Of a stretch of DNA of 64,000 bases, positions 8,471 through 18,280 are shown piece after piece. How positions within the stretch are numbered: the first letter of the stretch is position 1; each line of letters opens with the position of its first letter. The notes under the pieces are model-generated. The model was not told where the DNA came from. It made no database searches and saw only the letters and a list, made by a program, of their open reading frames with translations. The translations under genes and the position numbers were made by a program. The DNA comes from Flavobacterium sp. 140616W15. GTDB lineage: Bacteria; Bacteroidota; Bacteroidia; Flavobacteriales; Flavobacteriaceae. Location: the NCBI RefSeq assembly GCF_003668995.1, contig NZ_CP033068.1, forward strand, positions 4,402,001 to 4,466,000, given 5' to 3'.

Positions 8471-10916
8471 CTTATTTCTTTTTTAAGGGTTTGAAGTAAT
8501 GAATTGATTTTAGTTTTTAATTCATTGAAAATTATTTCTAAATCTGTATCTGAATATTTATTTTGTTCTAAATCGCTTAAAATTTCACTGATTTCAATTG
8601 CATTGATTTGCTTGAACATTGGGGATATTCGATGTGCAATAGCATTAATTTCGATCGTATCTCTATTATTGATGCTTTTTTCTAAAACGACTAAGTTTTC
8701 TTGTGTTGTTGTTATAAAAGTTTTAAGTACTTCTTGTAGAGCCTCTTTGTCATTTGCTAAAAATGATTTTAAAGAATCTAGAGAGATTTTTTTCTCTGAA
8801 TTAAAGTTACTGGTCTCGCTATCTTCAGACTCAATTTTATACGAACTATCAAATAACGAAAATATCGTTTTTAGTAATGTTTTAGGTAAATATGGTTTTT
8901 TTACAACAGTTGTAAATCCAGCATCTAAATAAACTTTCAAATATAGATCCTCTCTCCCTGTTAAGGCAATTATTGGTTGGTTTTGATATTGAGAGTTCGT
9001 AGTTTCTTTTAATTTTTCTATAAATTGAAATCCATCAATTTCTGGCATTTGTATATCGGTTATGATAAAGTCAAAAGGAGTATTCTGAATTGTTTTTAAA
9101 GCGTCGTTTGCATTATTAAAAGCCAAAACTGTATAGTTGTTTTGCTTTAAAACTTCAGAAGTTAAACCTAGTAAATTAGTATCGTCGTCTATTACGATTG
9201 CAGTTTTAGGAGAGATTAAAGGAGTATTATGTTCTTTTGTAGTTAACTCTTCTAATTCAGGTTTTGGGTTGGTATCGAAAACTAGTGGAAGCTGAATTTC
9301 AAAGGTACTTCCTTTTCCAAAAACACTTTTTAGCTGTAAATCACCACCCAAAAGAGTCGCTATTTTTTTGATATGGCGAGACCTAAGCCTGTTCCTCCAT
9401 ATTTTTTTTCAATATTTTCATTGGCTTGAGCAAATTCTTCGAATATTAGGTTTTGATTTTTTTTCTCAATTCCGATACCAGAATCTTCAATTTTAATAAT
9501 AACAAAATCTCCTTTGTCATTAATTGTAGCGTTGATTTTTATAAAACCTTTTTCGGTAAATTTATAAGCATTTCCAATTATATTGCTTAAGATTTGTTTG
9601 AGACGAAATGAATCTCCAATTATTCTTTGGTTTAGTTTTTCGTCAGCCTGAATGATAAGTTCTATGTCTTTCTGAATATATACAGATTGGATACTTTTGG
9701 CAACTTCTGTTATGATTTCAGGAAGTAAGAAGGGCTTCTTTTCGATTGTGATTTTCCCCGCTTCAATTTGAGAAAAATCAAGTAAATCCTGAACCAATTG
9801 CGAAATGTACTGAGATGAATTTCTGATATTCTTAATGAAATACGATTGCTTTGTATTCACGTCAGAATTGTCTAATAGTTCAGTATAGCCTACAATTGTG
9901 CTCAATGGGGTTTTTAAGTCATGACTTACTGTGGAAATAAGCTGTTCGCGACTTTTTAAGAGATTCCTGGTTTTAAAATTGGCAATTTCTAATTGCTTCT
10001 TATAAAGTTGTGTCTTAGAGAAATCACTCGCAATAAGAATTGAAAAAAAGATGGTAAGGAGTAATCCAACAATTGCTGCGCCAGTTATAATTTCGTTTAT
10101 CTTTTTTAGTGATTTTTCTTTGTCTGTATTGTATTTTATTGAGTTTATTATAATTTCTCGTTCAATCATACGCAGTACTTTTCGGAGTTGCTCAGAAATT
10201 AAAATCTCATTTTTAAGTAGTTTGTTTTCTTGATAATTCAGGGATTCTTTCTTCTTCTCAGTTTCTCTTTTTACCGAGCTCAATAATTTTTTAGATGTAG
10301 ATAAAATAGAGTCGGATGCTTTCTTACTTAGTGTATTTGTACTGTCGTCTGGGATATTCTGGTTAAGGTAGTCAACATATTTTTGCAAGACATTACGTTG
10401 ATAAGATCCTAGCTTTTCAGGGTTTTTTGTAAAATCCTCGAGCTGTAATTTTCGTAAAGAAAATTCTAGCTTTGTTAATTCATCAATCGCATTATTTACG
10501 GTGACTTCATCGCTGGCTTTATTTTTGATGGACTTTAGTTGTCGAATGTTTCTGGTTTTTTCGGCCAATAAATAATTAACACTATCCAATAAGACAATTT
10601 GAGATTGGGTAGTGACTATTTTTTTTAAAGAATCAATTCGAATTCGTAAGGAATCAGATTCTTTGATATACTGTTTAAAATCAGTTTCAGAATTGGATTG
10701 AATTGTTTTTCGAGCTAGGCTTTCAGTTTTGTATACGTTTGAAAATAGCTGGCTTACTTTTAAAATTTTAGTTTTTTCAAAAGCAATTTTACTTTCTATA
10801 TTTGAATAAATAACATTCTCTGAATATAAAACCCAACCCACGCTAATTACAAGTGAAGCTAAGGCGATGTAACTTATAAAAACTTTAAGCGGAATGTAAC
10901 TGTTTTTACTCTCCAT
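8467..10916 (-). pseudogene. Hybrid histidine kinase (HisKA-HATPase-REC-HPt), frame broken by one base
   Basis: Membrane sensor kinase, 816 aa if repaired. From the ATG at 10916: TM helix, a long helical periplasmic stalk, a second TM about 270 residues later, HisKA (STVSHDLKTPLSTIVGYTEL), HATPase ending GTGLGLAISKK, receiver (FIITDIQMPEIDG) and HPt (AHRISPMFKQ). The frame stops at 9360 after SKK and resumes in another frame as LLGGDLQLKSVFGKGSTF. A run of seven T at 9363-9369 needs one more base to join them. The two open pieces are 9360-10958 (opening at a TTG) and 8467-9351. Probably a sequencing error. Likely partner of the NtrC-type regulator at 7139. Confidence 0.85.
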
Positions 10917-11033
10917 AGATCGTAATTGTAGGGGTTTTGTTTTTTTATATTTTCGCAATTTATTTAAAATTTTCTGATTTAGGCTTATAAATCACAATCA
11001 ATATGTTACATGATTTTAATTAGTAAATGCAAA

Positions 11034-11069
11034 AAAGCCACAGATACCTATTTAATATCTGTGGCTTTT
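11034..11069 (-). terminator. Terminator after the S9 peptidase gene
   Basis: AAAGCCACAGATA / TATCTGTGGCTTT hairpin; the minus strand runs into a T tract. It lies about 58 bp beyond the peptidase stop. Confidence 0.88.
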
Positions 11070-11126
11070 AAATAAAATTATTTTAAACGAATTGATTGAT
11101 TAGTCTCTAATTCAAGAACAATTTGA

Positions 11127-13028
11127 TTAAAGTGTTTCGTCTAACCATTTAAAGAATTCACCTTGCCAAACTTGTGCGTTTTGTGGTTTTAAAACCCAGT
11201 GATTTTCTTCAGGGAAATACAATAATCTACTTTTTATTCCGCGTAATTGAGCAGCTTGAAATGCTTCTTGAGATTGACCAATTGGCACACGGAAGTCTTT
11301 TCCACCTTGAATAATCAAGATTGGTTTATTCCATTTATCAACATAGTTTATTGGGTTAAAAGTAGTGTATGCTTTTTGAGCAACAGCATTATTTTTATCC
11401 CAGTAAGGACCACCAAAATCCCAGTTGTTAAAGAAAACTTCTTCGGTAGTTCCAAACATACTTTGTGTATTGAAAACACCATCATGAGCAATAAAAGTCT
11501 TAAAACGGTTGTTGTGAATTCCTGCTAAAAAGAAAGCCGAATAACCACCGTAGCTTGCGCCTACACAGCCTAAACGAGTTTTGTCAACATAACTTTCTTT
11601 TGCAACATCATCAATAGCAGATAAATAATCATCCATAACCTGTCCACCCCAATCTTTACTAATTTGTTCATTCCATTTTACACCGTGACCTGGCATTCCG
11701 CGGCGGTTAGGGGCTACAACGACATAACCTTTAGCAGCCATTAATGAGAAATTCCAACGGAAAGAATACGATTGTGTTAAAGCAGATTGTGGTCCACCTT
11801 GGCAGTATAAAAGAGTTGGGTATTTTTTTGAAGCATCAAAATTTGGAGGTAAGATTACCCAAACCAACATTTTTTTACCATCTGTTGTAGTAACATAACG
11901 TCTTTCAGTTTTGCTTAACGTAAGTTTTTCGTATGCCTCAGTATTTACATTAGATAATTGCTTCCAAGTATTCTTTTTTAAATTAAAAGAGAAAATTTCA
12001 TTGGCATGATTCATATCTGATCTAGTAACAATAATGTGGTCATCTGCAAAACCAACTAAATCATTTACATCGTAATTACCATTTGTAAGTTGAAGTACTT
12101 TAATTGCAATTTTAGTTAATCCTGGGAAATTTACTTCAAAAAGTTGTTTTGTGCCATCAATAGGAGCTACAAAAAATACTTTTTTACCGTCTTTACTCCA
12201 CATAAAACTATTTACTGTTCCATCCCAGTTAGCAGTTAGGTTGATTTTTAAACCTTTAAAATCAACAATAATATCATTTTTATCAGCTTCATAACCATCA
12301 CGTTTCATTTGCAACCAGGTTAAATTTCCTGTTGGTGAAAATTTTGGAGCCATGTCGTAACCTAAATTCTCTTCAGTTCTATTTATTGTTTTACCAGTTT
12401 CAAGATTATACTCGTAAATATCAGTATTAGTAGAAATTGCATATTGTGTTCCCACTTTTTTCTTGCTTACATATAAAATGCTTTTCCCATCAGGAGACCA
12501 AATATAATCTTCATCTCCACCAAAAGGTTTTTGAGGACTATCAAAATTTTCTCCTTTTAGAATGTCAATTCCAGTAGCGCCATCTTTGTTCTCTTTGTAA
12601 AAAACATGATTAAATTTACCTTCATTCCAAGTGTCCCAGTGGCGGTAATCTAAACCATCGTAAATTTGTGCATCTGATTTTTCTAGAGTTGGATAAAAAT
12701 CTTTCCCTAATACTTTGTCAATTTTCACTTCTTCATTGTACACTAAAAATTTTCCGTCTGGGGAGATGTTTTTATCAGTTAAAACTGTTTTTATATCCGA
12801 AACTTCGGTTGCATTTCCACCATTTACAGGTAGTGTATAATATTTTGATTTCGAATTATTTTCGGCAATAGACGGTGTTGTAACCTTGTAAACAACGTTT
12901 TTTCCATCTTTCGAAAGTCCAAGTGGAGTAACTCGACCTAACTTCCATAATAATTCGGGTGACATTACATTTTGTGCCATGGTACTTAAACTCATCATTA
13001 CTAAGGTTGTAAATAGTGCTTTTTTCAT
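11127..13028 (-). CDS. Exported S9-family (prolyl oligopeptidase-type) dipeptidyl/acyl-peptidase
   Basis: 633-aa secreted serine peptidase with signal peptide MKKALFTTLVMMSLSTMAQ. The N-terminal two-thirds is a WD40/PD40-like beta-propeller (repeats such as SPDGKFLVYN and SPDGKSILYV). The C-terminal alpha/beta hydrolase domain has nucleophile Ser ~492 in GASYGGYS, Asp ~578 in GGKDFRVP and His ~610 in ENHWV. It would release peptides in the periplasm, as in Bacteroidota DPP5-like enzymes. It is a single-gene unit with its own terminator. Substrate specificity cannot be read from the sequence. Confidence 0.93.
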   Translation of the reverse strand: MKKALFTTLVMMSLSTMAQNVMSPELLWKLGRVTPLGLSKDGKNVVYKVTTPSIAENNSKSKYYTLPVNGGNATEVSDIKTVLTDKNISPDGKFLVYNEEVKIDKVLGKDFYPTLEKSDAQIYDGLDYRHWDTWNEGKFNHVFYKENKDGATGIDILKGENFDSPQKPFGGDEDYIWSPDGKSILYVSKKKVGTQYAISTNTDIYEYNLETGKTINRTEENLGYDMAPKFSPTGNLTWLQMKRDGYEADKNDIIVDFKGLKINLTANWDGTVNSFMWSKDGKKVFFVAPIDGTKQLFEVNFPGLTKIAIKVLQLTNGNYDVNDLVGFADDHIIVTRSDMNHANEIFSFNLKKNTWKQLSNVNTEAYEKLTLSKTERRYVTTTDGKKMLVWVILPPNFDASKKYPTLLYCQGGPQSALTQSYSFRWNFSLMAAKGYVVVAPNRRGMPGHGVKWNEQISKDWGGQVMDDYLSAIDDVAKESYVDKTRLGCVGASYGGYSAFFLAGIHNNRFKTFIAHDGVFNTQSMFGTTEEVFFNNWDFGGPYWDKNNAVAQKAYTTFNPINYVDKWNKPILIIQGGKDFRVPIGQSQEAFQAAQLRGIKSRLLYFPEENHWVLKPQNAQVWQGEFFKWLDETL

Positions 13029-13310
13029 AGATTTAAACTTAATTTTTAAGGTTCTAAAAGTACAAAATTTATTCCAGCAACCTGATGATAGTGTAGTAGG
13101 TATTCTCTTAAAATAAAAGATAAAGGATAATTGCAGATTTGAATAATTAGTTCAATCATAATAAGTGATATGAGTTTGTTTTGAGTTTGTTTTGGACAAT
13201 TTTGTTATATGATTTTATGTTTTCTAAATGTTTGGATAAAAGGCTTAAACAGTAAAAGACTTCCTATTGTAAATACTCAAAAAATCACTATTTTTATAAA
13301 AAATATCAAT

Positions 13311-14423
13311 ATGGAATTAAGTTATTGGGAGCTTAAAAATTGGTTTACAAATGTAGACTTTACTATTGTTGGTAGTGGAATTGTAGGCTTGCATGCAGGA
13401 TTACGCTTGCGCGAAAAATTTCCCAAAGCCAAAATTTTGATTCTCGAAAAAGGAATGTTACCTCAGGGAGCAAGTACAAAAAATGCTGGTTTTGCTTGTT
13501 TTGGAAGCCTATCTGAAATAGTTGATGATTTAAAATCGCATACAGAAGAAGATGTAATCAAGCTTATCGAAAAGCGTTGGAAAGGATTGCAATTATTACG
13601 TAAACGATTGGGAGATCATGCGATCGATTTTAAACCTTATGGAGGGTATGAGTTATTTCTGAAAGAAGATGAAAAAGGATACAATGAATGTTCCAGCAAA
13701 TTACCTTTTGTGAATGAAATCCTTAAACCTTTTTTTAAGACAGATGTTTTTGCTAAAGAAGTAGGCTGTTTTGAGTTTAAAGGGATTCATGAGTATTTGG
13801 TTTTTAATCCTTTTGAAGGACAATTAGATACGGGTAATATGATGCAAGCATTGTTAAAAGAGGCAATTGAAGCTAATATTTTGATTTTGAATAAGCAAAC
13901 TGTTACGTCCTATTTTGACAAAGGGAATAATGTCGAGGTTGCATTAGGCGATTTTACTTTTACTACAAATAAAATTCTATTCGCAACAAATGGGTTTGCT
14001 AGTAAGCTTACAGATGGAGGAGTAAAGCCTGCAAGAGCACAGGTTCTTATTACAGAACCTATTCATGATTTAGAAATTAAAGGGGCATTTCACTTAGATA
14101 GAGGGTATTATTATTTTAGAAATGTCGGTGATAGAATTTTATTAGGAGGTGGTCGAAATCTTGATTTTGAAACCGAAACAACAACCGAATTTGGGCATAC
14201 AGAAATAATACAAAATAAATTGGAAGATTTGTTGAAAAATGTAATTTTACCAAATCAAAAAATTGATATCGCTCACAGATGGAGTGGGATAATGGGAGTA
14301 GGAAATAGTAAAAACCCAATTGTGACCCAATTCTCTGAAAACGTATATTGTGGCGTTCGATTAGGAGGAATGGGAGTAGCAATAGGTAGTTTAATAGGAA
14401 CAGAATTAGCAGATTTAATATAA
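13311..14423 (+). CDS. FAD-dependent oxidoreductase (DAO family)
   Basis: About 370 aa from the ATG at 13311 (MELSYWELKNWF); the frame is open further upstream but without family similarity. A Rossmann FAD motif, FTIVGSGIVGLHAGLRLRE, begins near residue 17, followed by LILEKG. The C-terminal HRWSGIMGVGNSKNP and GVRLGGMGVAIGS are typical of D-amino-acid-oxidase/glycine-oxidase-like enzymes. The stop overlaps the mtgA start by one base. The substrate is unknown. Confidence 0.88.
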   Translation: MELSYWELKNWFTNVDFTIVGSGIVGLHAGLRLREKFPKAKILILEKGMLPQGASTKNAGFACFGSLSEIVDDLKSHTEEDVIKLIEKRWKGLQLLRKRLGDHAIDFKPYGGYELFLKEDEKGYNECSSKLPFVNEILKPFFKTDVFAKEVGCFEFKGIHEYLVFNPFEGQLDTGNMMQALLKEAIEANILILNKQTVTSYFDKGNNVEVALGDFTFTTNKILFATNGFASKLTDGGVKPARAQVLITEPIHDLEIKGAFHLDRGYYYFRNVGDRILLGGGRNLDFETETTTEFGHTEIIQNKLEDLLKNVILPNQKIDIAHRWSGIMGVGNSKNPIVTQFSENVYCGVRLGGMGVAIGSLIGTELADLI

Positions 14424-15202
14424 TGGCGACTAAAAAAGCAGCACCAAAAAAAACAACAACAAGTAAAGCAAAACCAACTTCTAAAAAAAGTAACAGGTCA
14501 TTTGGCAGTAAAATAGTTCGTTTTTTTTGTAAACTCCTTTTATGGTTCTTTGGGATTTCAATATTTTTTGTGGTGCTTTTTAAATATGTCCCTGTCCCTT
14601 TTACACCTTTAATGGTAATTCGTGGTATTGAAAATAAAATAGACGGAAAAGAGAATTATTTTAGTCACGATTGGGAGCCAATTGAGAATATATCCATGAA
14701 TTTACAAAAAGCAGTTATTGCGAGTGAAGATGGAACTTTCTTGAAACACAATGGTTTTGACTTTAAGGCATTGCAAAAAGCATATAAAAGTAACGAGCGT
14801 GGCAGAAGAATAAGAGGAGGAAGCACTATATCACAGCAAACCGCCAAAAATGTTTTTTTATGGCAAGGAAAAAGTTATTTCCGTAAAGGACTTGAAGCTT
14901 ATTTTACAGTCTTGATCGAATTAGTTTGGGGAAAAGAACGTATTATGGAAGTGTATCTTAATAGCATCGAAATGGGAGATGGAGTATATGGAGCCGAGGC
15001 TGCAGCACAACATTGGTACCGAAAGAGCGCAAAGAGTCTTACTCCTATACAAGCTGCTGGAATTGCAGCTATCTTACCAAATCCCCGTAAATTTAAAGCA
15101 ACCGGATCTTCAAGCTACATAAATAAAAGAAAAAATAAAATTGTTAAAGTGATGCGCAGCGTTGGTAAAATTAATTATGATGATACCAAAAAAGGGACTT
15201 AG
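14423..15202 (+). CDS. mtgA: Monofunctional peptidoglycan transglycosylase
   Basis: Polymerises lipid II into glycan strands at the inner membrane. After a Lys/Thr-rich N-terminus comes one TM helix (~residues 33-53), then the GT51 domain with catalytic Glu in ASEDGTFLKHNGFD and the GGSTISQQTAKNVFL motif. There is no transpeptidase domain, and 259 aa fits MtgA. The ATG overlaps the preceding oxidoreductase stop (TAATG), and its own 3' end overlaps the next gene, so three genes are translationally coupled. Confidence 0.93.
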   Translation: MATKKAAPKKTTTSKAKPTSKKSNRSFGSKIVRFFCKLLLWFFGISIFFVVLFKYVPVPFTPLMVIRGIENKIDGKENYFSHDWEPIENISMNLQKAVIASEDGTFLKHNGFDFKALQKAYKSNERGRRIRGGSTISQQTAKNVFLWQGKSYFRKGLEAYFTVLIELVWGKERIMEVYLNSIEMGDGVYGAEAAAQHWYRKSAKSLTPIQAAGIAAILPNPRKFKATGSSSYINKRKNKIVKVMRSVGKINYDDTKKGT

Positions 15203-16136
15203 TATTCTGTTTATTTTAGCAACCACTTTTGTTTTTGCCCAAAGTAGAACCAGTGAGATTGGATTGATTACTGATAATGATTTATATACATCGTCTAAAA
15301 ATGACATGTATTATACAAATGGTTTAGAGCTTTTCTATCGTTTTTTATCAAAGAATGAGAATGAAAAGATAAACAAGAAAATTACAGAATTTCGTCTTGG
15401 ACAATATATTTATAATCCAAGATTTATTAATAAATCGGCTGTTGATAAAAATGATCGTCCTTTTACAGGATATCTTTTTGTAGAAGCAGGCCGAAGTTTT
15501 TTTTATCAAAGCGAATCGGTTTTAAAGACAGATTTTCAGTTAGGTTTTATGGGACCAAATGCTTTAGGGAAAGAAACTCAGGAAAGTTTCCACCATTTAA
15601 TAGGGTATAAAAATGTATATGGTTGGGAAAATCAGCTTAGTAATGCTTTTGCCGTGCAGGCTCATGTTATGTATTCTAAGAAATTATTCCCAACGAAACA
15701 CAATGATTTTATTGATCTTCATTTTCAGTCTGAAGCAAATCTTGGGACTATTTTTACGGGAGTTTCTACAGGATTATTAACCCGAATAGGCTTTAAGAGA
15801 TTACTCCCAATTTATGACTCTAATTTGCATGATGCTTCTGTAAGTTTTGAACCGCAATTTAATATTAGAGAGTTTTACTTTTACGCAATGCCAAGCGTTA
15901 ATTACCAGTTTTATGACGCTACAATTCAGGGTAGTATGTTTAACAATTCAAGTCCAATAACTTTTGACTTACAACCGCTTCGTTTTAATGCTGAGTTTGG
16001 TTTAAAATATCGCCACAATAATTTTAATATGTCTTATTCTTTTATTTACCGTGGCAAAGAATTAAAGGGAGATCCGTATAATACTAATACGGGGTATTTC
16101 TTTGGCTCTATTCGATTTGGGTATTTGTTGAAATAG
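15177..16136 (+). CDS. LpxR-like outer-membrane lipid A deacylase family protein (DUF2219)
   Basis: About 319 aa with signal peptide (MMIPKKGLSILFILATTFVFAQ). The mature start IGLITDNDLYTSSKNDMYYTNGLEL matches the DUF2219/LpxR pattern (ENDxx..D..YTNG), and the rest alternates like a beta-barrel ending in an aromatic strand (FGSIRFGYLLK). In LpxR this enzyme removes the 3'-acyloxyacyl chain of lipid A. Activity here is inferred from family. The start overlaps the end of mtgA by 26 bp. Confidence 0.82.
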   Translation: MMIPKKGLSILFILATTFVFAQSRTSEIGLITDNDLYTSSKNDMYYTNGLELFYRFLSKNENEKINKKITEFRLGQYIYNPRFINKSAVDKNDRPFTGYLFVEAGRSFFYQSESVLKTDFQLGFMGPNALGKETQESFHHLIGYKNVYGWENQLSNAFAVQAHVMYSKKLFPTKHNDFIDLHFQSEANLGTIFTGVSTGLLTRIGFKRLLPIYDSNLHDASVSFEPQFNIREFYFYAMPSVNYQFYDATIQGSMFNNSSPITFDLQPLRFNAEFGLKYRHNNFNMSYSFIYRGKELKGDPYNTNTGYFFGSIRFGYLLK

Positions 16137-16374
16137 TTTTTTTAAAGTTACTAAGGTTCTGAGGTTTTTATAACTCGCAAACTCGCAATTTTTTTTATTC
16201 AATATAGCTTTGGCTAGAGCGAGTGTCCCTTGCTCTGCGAAGTCTCCCGAATTCGTAGCGACAACGATAGGAAAATATAGCTTTGGTAGAAAGTAAAAGA
16301 AAAATAAATTAGAGTGAGTACGAAGTCAGGAGACTTCGCACAGCAGATGTGTTAGGAAGCTCTTAAGGAATCGT
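16137..16374. other. Intergenic stretch with a REP-like inverted repeat, no gene
   Basis: No convincing coding frame. A perfect 12-bp inverted repeat, TGCGAAGTCTCC (16236-16247) and GGAGACTTCGCA (16329-16340), frames about 80 bp, and the word ATATAGCTTTGG occurs twice (16203 and 16275). It is locally richer in G+C than its surroundings. It marks the boundary between core genes and the accessory island. Confidence 0.55.
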
Positions 16375-16449
16375 CTTAAAATCGATTTTCAGTCAAAATA
16401 ACTTTAAGATGAAAAAAGCAGTATTCAAAAATATTGAAATGCTGCTTTT
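16375..16449 (-). repeat. Repeat copy 1 containing a terminator hairpin, 3' end of the island
   Basis: About 75 bp nearly identical to 20004-20077. It contains the hairpin AGCAGTATTCAAA / ATATTGAAATGCTGCT with a T tract on the minus strand, so it terminates transcription of the minus-strand island. The two copies bracket the distal half of the island, pointing to duplication or insertion of a block with its own terminator. Confidence 0.75.
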
Positions 16450-16477
16450 TAATTTGAATTATAATTTTAAAGCATTT

Positions 16478-16954
16478 CTAATCTGTCTGTCTGGTTTTTA
16501 CGAAATAAAAAATAGTACCAATAATCAGAATTGGTAAAACAAAATAATAATAACTTACAAAATGATAAGCGCCATTATAGCTAGCTAAATAAAAATAATC
16601 AGCAAGGTAAAAATAGGCAGATAATAAAACACAGAGTACCACAAAAATTAAATAGTATTTAGTAACTGAGTTCATTTTCAGGTATGAAATTGGTTTAAGG
16701 AACATCAATAAATATTTTGAAGAATGTTTCTCCTGAGATTCCTCTATGCGTTTTTCTAATTTTTGTATTAAAATTTTCCTCAAATAAAAAACTGTCCCAA
16801 TAATAAAAGCTGCAACCACGAAAAAGAAATAACTTATTAGGTAGTAAGTATCATACAAATTAATGGTATAGAAATATTGGTAAAAGTAAAAATAGATAAA
16901 CAACAAAATGCAGAGTGTAACAAAAATTAAATAATTTCTATTTAGTGTTTTCAT
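16478..16954 (-). CDS. Four-TM protein made of two copies of the island's two-TM unit
   Basis: 158 aa, all membrane. Two internal repeats of a ~65-residue unit (each with a start like YLIFVTLCILLFIYFYF and a VSYYYF-type second helix) are joined by a charged coiled-coil-like linker (LEKRIEESQEKHSSKY). The unit resembles the two-TM proteins at 17249, 18874, 21782 and 23345. It overlaps by 4 bp (ATGA) the remnant of an immunity-like gene at 16951, the same gene order as elsewhere in the island. Function unknown; a membrane immunity partner is a guess from context. Confidence 0.65.
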   Translation of the reverse strand: MKTLNRNYLIFVTLCILLFIYFYFYQYFYTINLYDTYYLISYFFFVVAAFIIGTVFYLRKILIQKLEKRIEESQEKHSSKYLLMFLKPISYLKMNSVTKYYLIFVVLCVLLSAYFYLADYFYLASYNGAYHFVSYYYFVLPILIIGTIFYFVKTRQTD

Positions 16955-17165
16955 ATATTTTCATTATTAAAAAAAGCATTATACATTTTGAAATGTCCTA
17001 AATATATTCCTTGAAAACTAATATTATCTATGACAGAATGGATTAGTTCTTGTGGGAATTTTTGATATAGGAGTTTCTTTTCTACAATCGATTCTACATC
17101 TAAGATTAAATCTTTCAATTTTCTAGTGTCCGTATTTGCCAGTTCAAGTTCATTTATTTTTAATT
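16951..17165 (-). pseudogene. C-terminal remnant of the island's 195-aa immunity-like family
   Basis: Open frame without a start that encodes ...LILDVESIVEKKLLYQKFP...and ends KMYNAFFNNENI, clearly homologous to the end of the intact gene 17457-18050 (KMYNAFF versus TMYNAFF). The N-terminal ~125 residues are gone. It abuts the four-TM gene exactly as the intact family member abuts its two-TM neighbour, so this is a decayed duplicate of the same gene pair. Confidence 0.75.
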
Positions 17166-17248
17166 AAAAAAAACAATAAATTTTTATGAAATACAAAAAA
17201 ACCTGTCCAAATAAATGAACAAGTTTAAAAGATAATTTTGCCAAAACC

Positions 17249-17467
17249 TTAAGATTTTGGCAAAGTTATTTGTTTCTGTTTTTTCTCTTTATAAATTCTA
17301 TAGAATAAAAAAATGTACCAAATAGATAAAACTAGTATGGCTGGGTAAAAGTAACTTACAATATAAAATGTATTAGAAATACAAAAATTGAAATTGTATT
17401 CTATAAAGTAGAAAAAAATCCACAATAAAGTGCCAATTGCAAGGAATGTTAAAAAATTAGTTTTCAT
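17249..17467 (-). CDS. Small two-TM protein of the island
   Basis: 72 aa: helix 1 (LTFLAIGTLLWIFFYFIEY), a short loop with CISNTFYIVSYFYP, helix 2 and a Lys-rich tail. The start overlaps the end of the 197-aa gene upstream by 11 bp, so they are translated together. A near-identical DNA copy, frameshifted, lies at 21782-21972. The role is unknown; the constant pairing with the 195/197-aa family suggests they act as one unit. Confidence 0.7.
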   Translation of the reverse strand: MKTNFLTFLAIGTLLWIFFYFIEYNFNFCISNTFYIVSYFYPAILVLSIWYIFLFYRIYKEKKQKQITLPKS

Positions 17468-18050
17468 TTTCTTTCATTATTACATTATTAAAAAAAGCAT
17501 TATACATTGTAAAATAGCCGAATTCTGAATCTTGAAAACTGATATCGTCAACGACAAAATTAAGCAATTCGTTTGGGAATTTTCTATACAGAAATTTATC
17601 TTCAATTATAGTTTCAATTTCTAAAACTAAGTCATTTATCTGTCTGGTTTCTGTATTTTTATTTTCTAAGTCAGTAATTTCAGATTCGGAAAAAAATAAT
17701 TCAATCATATTCTTCTGCACATTGATTACATAGTAAGGCAATATTACACTTACAAACAATGATATTGTGTATAATTCTCTGTCTGCAATGATTGACACAT
17801 TAAACGTCATACATCTATCTCCCAGATTAAACAATGAGAAGTCTGCAAAATGTTTTAAAGTCTTATCATTTTCAAATTTTTCAAGAATAGTCTTCCTAAG
17901 AACCTTTCCATCCTCAGTATCGAAATCAGTTATGATTTGATTTAATCTCTTATACTCCTCACTAATGAAATACTTATCTTTTTCAGTATAAGCACATATA
18001 TTTCGTGGATAGAGTAAATACACTAAATTCATTAAAACCTTATCAATCAT
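17457..18050 (-). CDS. Immunity-like protein, family A (197 aa)
   Basis: Predicted cytosolic protein without signal peptide. It is homologous along its whole length to the 195-aa protein at 23542: both share DFSLFNLGDRCMTFN / DVTLFNSGDRAFNFQ, a YxISLFVSVILPYYV-type strand and the ending F(T)MYNAFF / FTFFNAFF. It is not a family I can name. It follows a toxin-tail remnant (18067) and precedes a two-TM gene, the same order as at 24136-23345. An immunity role is inferred from that order only. Confidence 0.7.
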   Translation of the reverse strand: MIDKVLMNLVYLLYPRNICAYTEKDKYFISEEYKRLNQIITDFDTEDGKVLRKTILEKFENDKTLKHFADFSLFNLGDRCMTFNVSIIADRELYTISLFVSVILPYYVINVQKNMIELFFSESEITDLENKNTETRQINDLVLEIETIIEDKFLYRKFPNELLNFVVDDISFQDSEFGYFTMYNAFFNNVIMKENEN

Positions 18051-18066
18051 AGTTATAGTATTAATA

Positions 18067-18183
18067 TTATCTACAATCTCCCGCTGTGAAATAATTAGTT
18101 TTATAATTAGTAGCAGGTAAAATTTGCGCTTGGCAAGAAAATGAAATTGCGATAAAGAATGTTAGAATCAGTATTTTTTTCAT
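18067..18183 (-). pseudogene. Signal peptide fused to a toxin C-terminal tail (remnant, 38 aa)
   Basis: Short frame: exported-type signal peptide MKKILILTFFIAISFSCQAQ followed by NYKTNYFTAGDCR and stop. The last 13 residues align with the end of the lipoprotein at 24136 (EYKSNWFLPGNCN). It reads as the scar of a recombination that joined a signal peptide, like those of the neighbouring exported proteins, to the last residues of a lost toxin domain. It lies 17 bp upstream of the family A immunity-like gene, which matches the intact locus. Confidence 0.55.
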
Positions 18184-18280
18184 AAGTTGAGTTTTATAAT
18201 TATTAATCAACTTCAGTAATTATCGATATATAATAGAGGTTCATATTGGTATCTTTTGAGATTAAAATATATTACCTCAA

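Noticed and set aside
9360..9370. Programmed ribosomal frameshift joining the two kinase parts
   Set aside because: A run of A on the coding strand could be slippery, but five other genes here show the same one-base loss at homopolymers, so a sequencing error is the simpler view.
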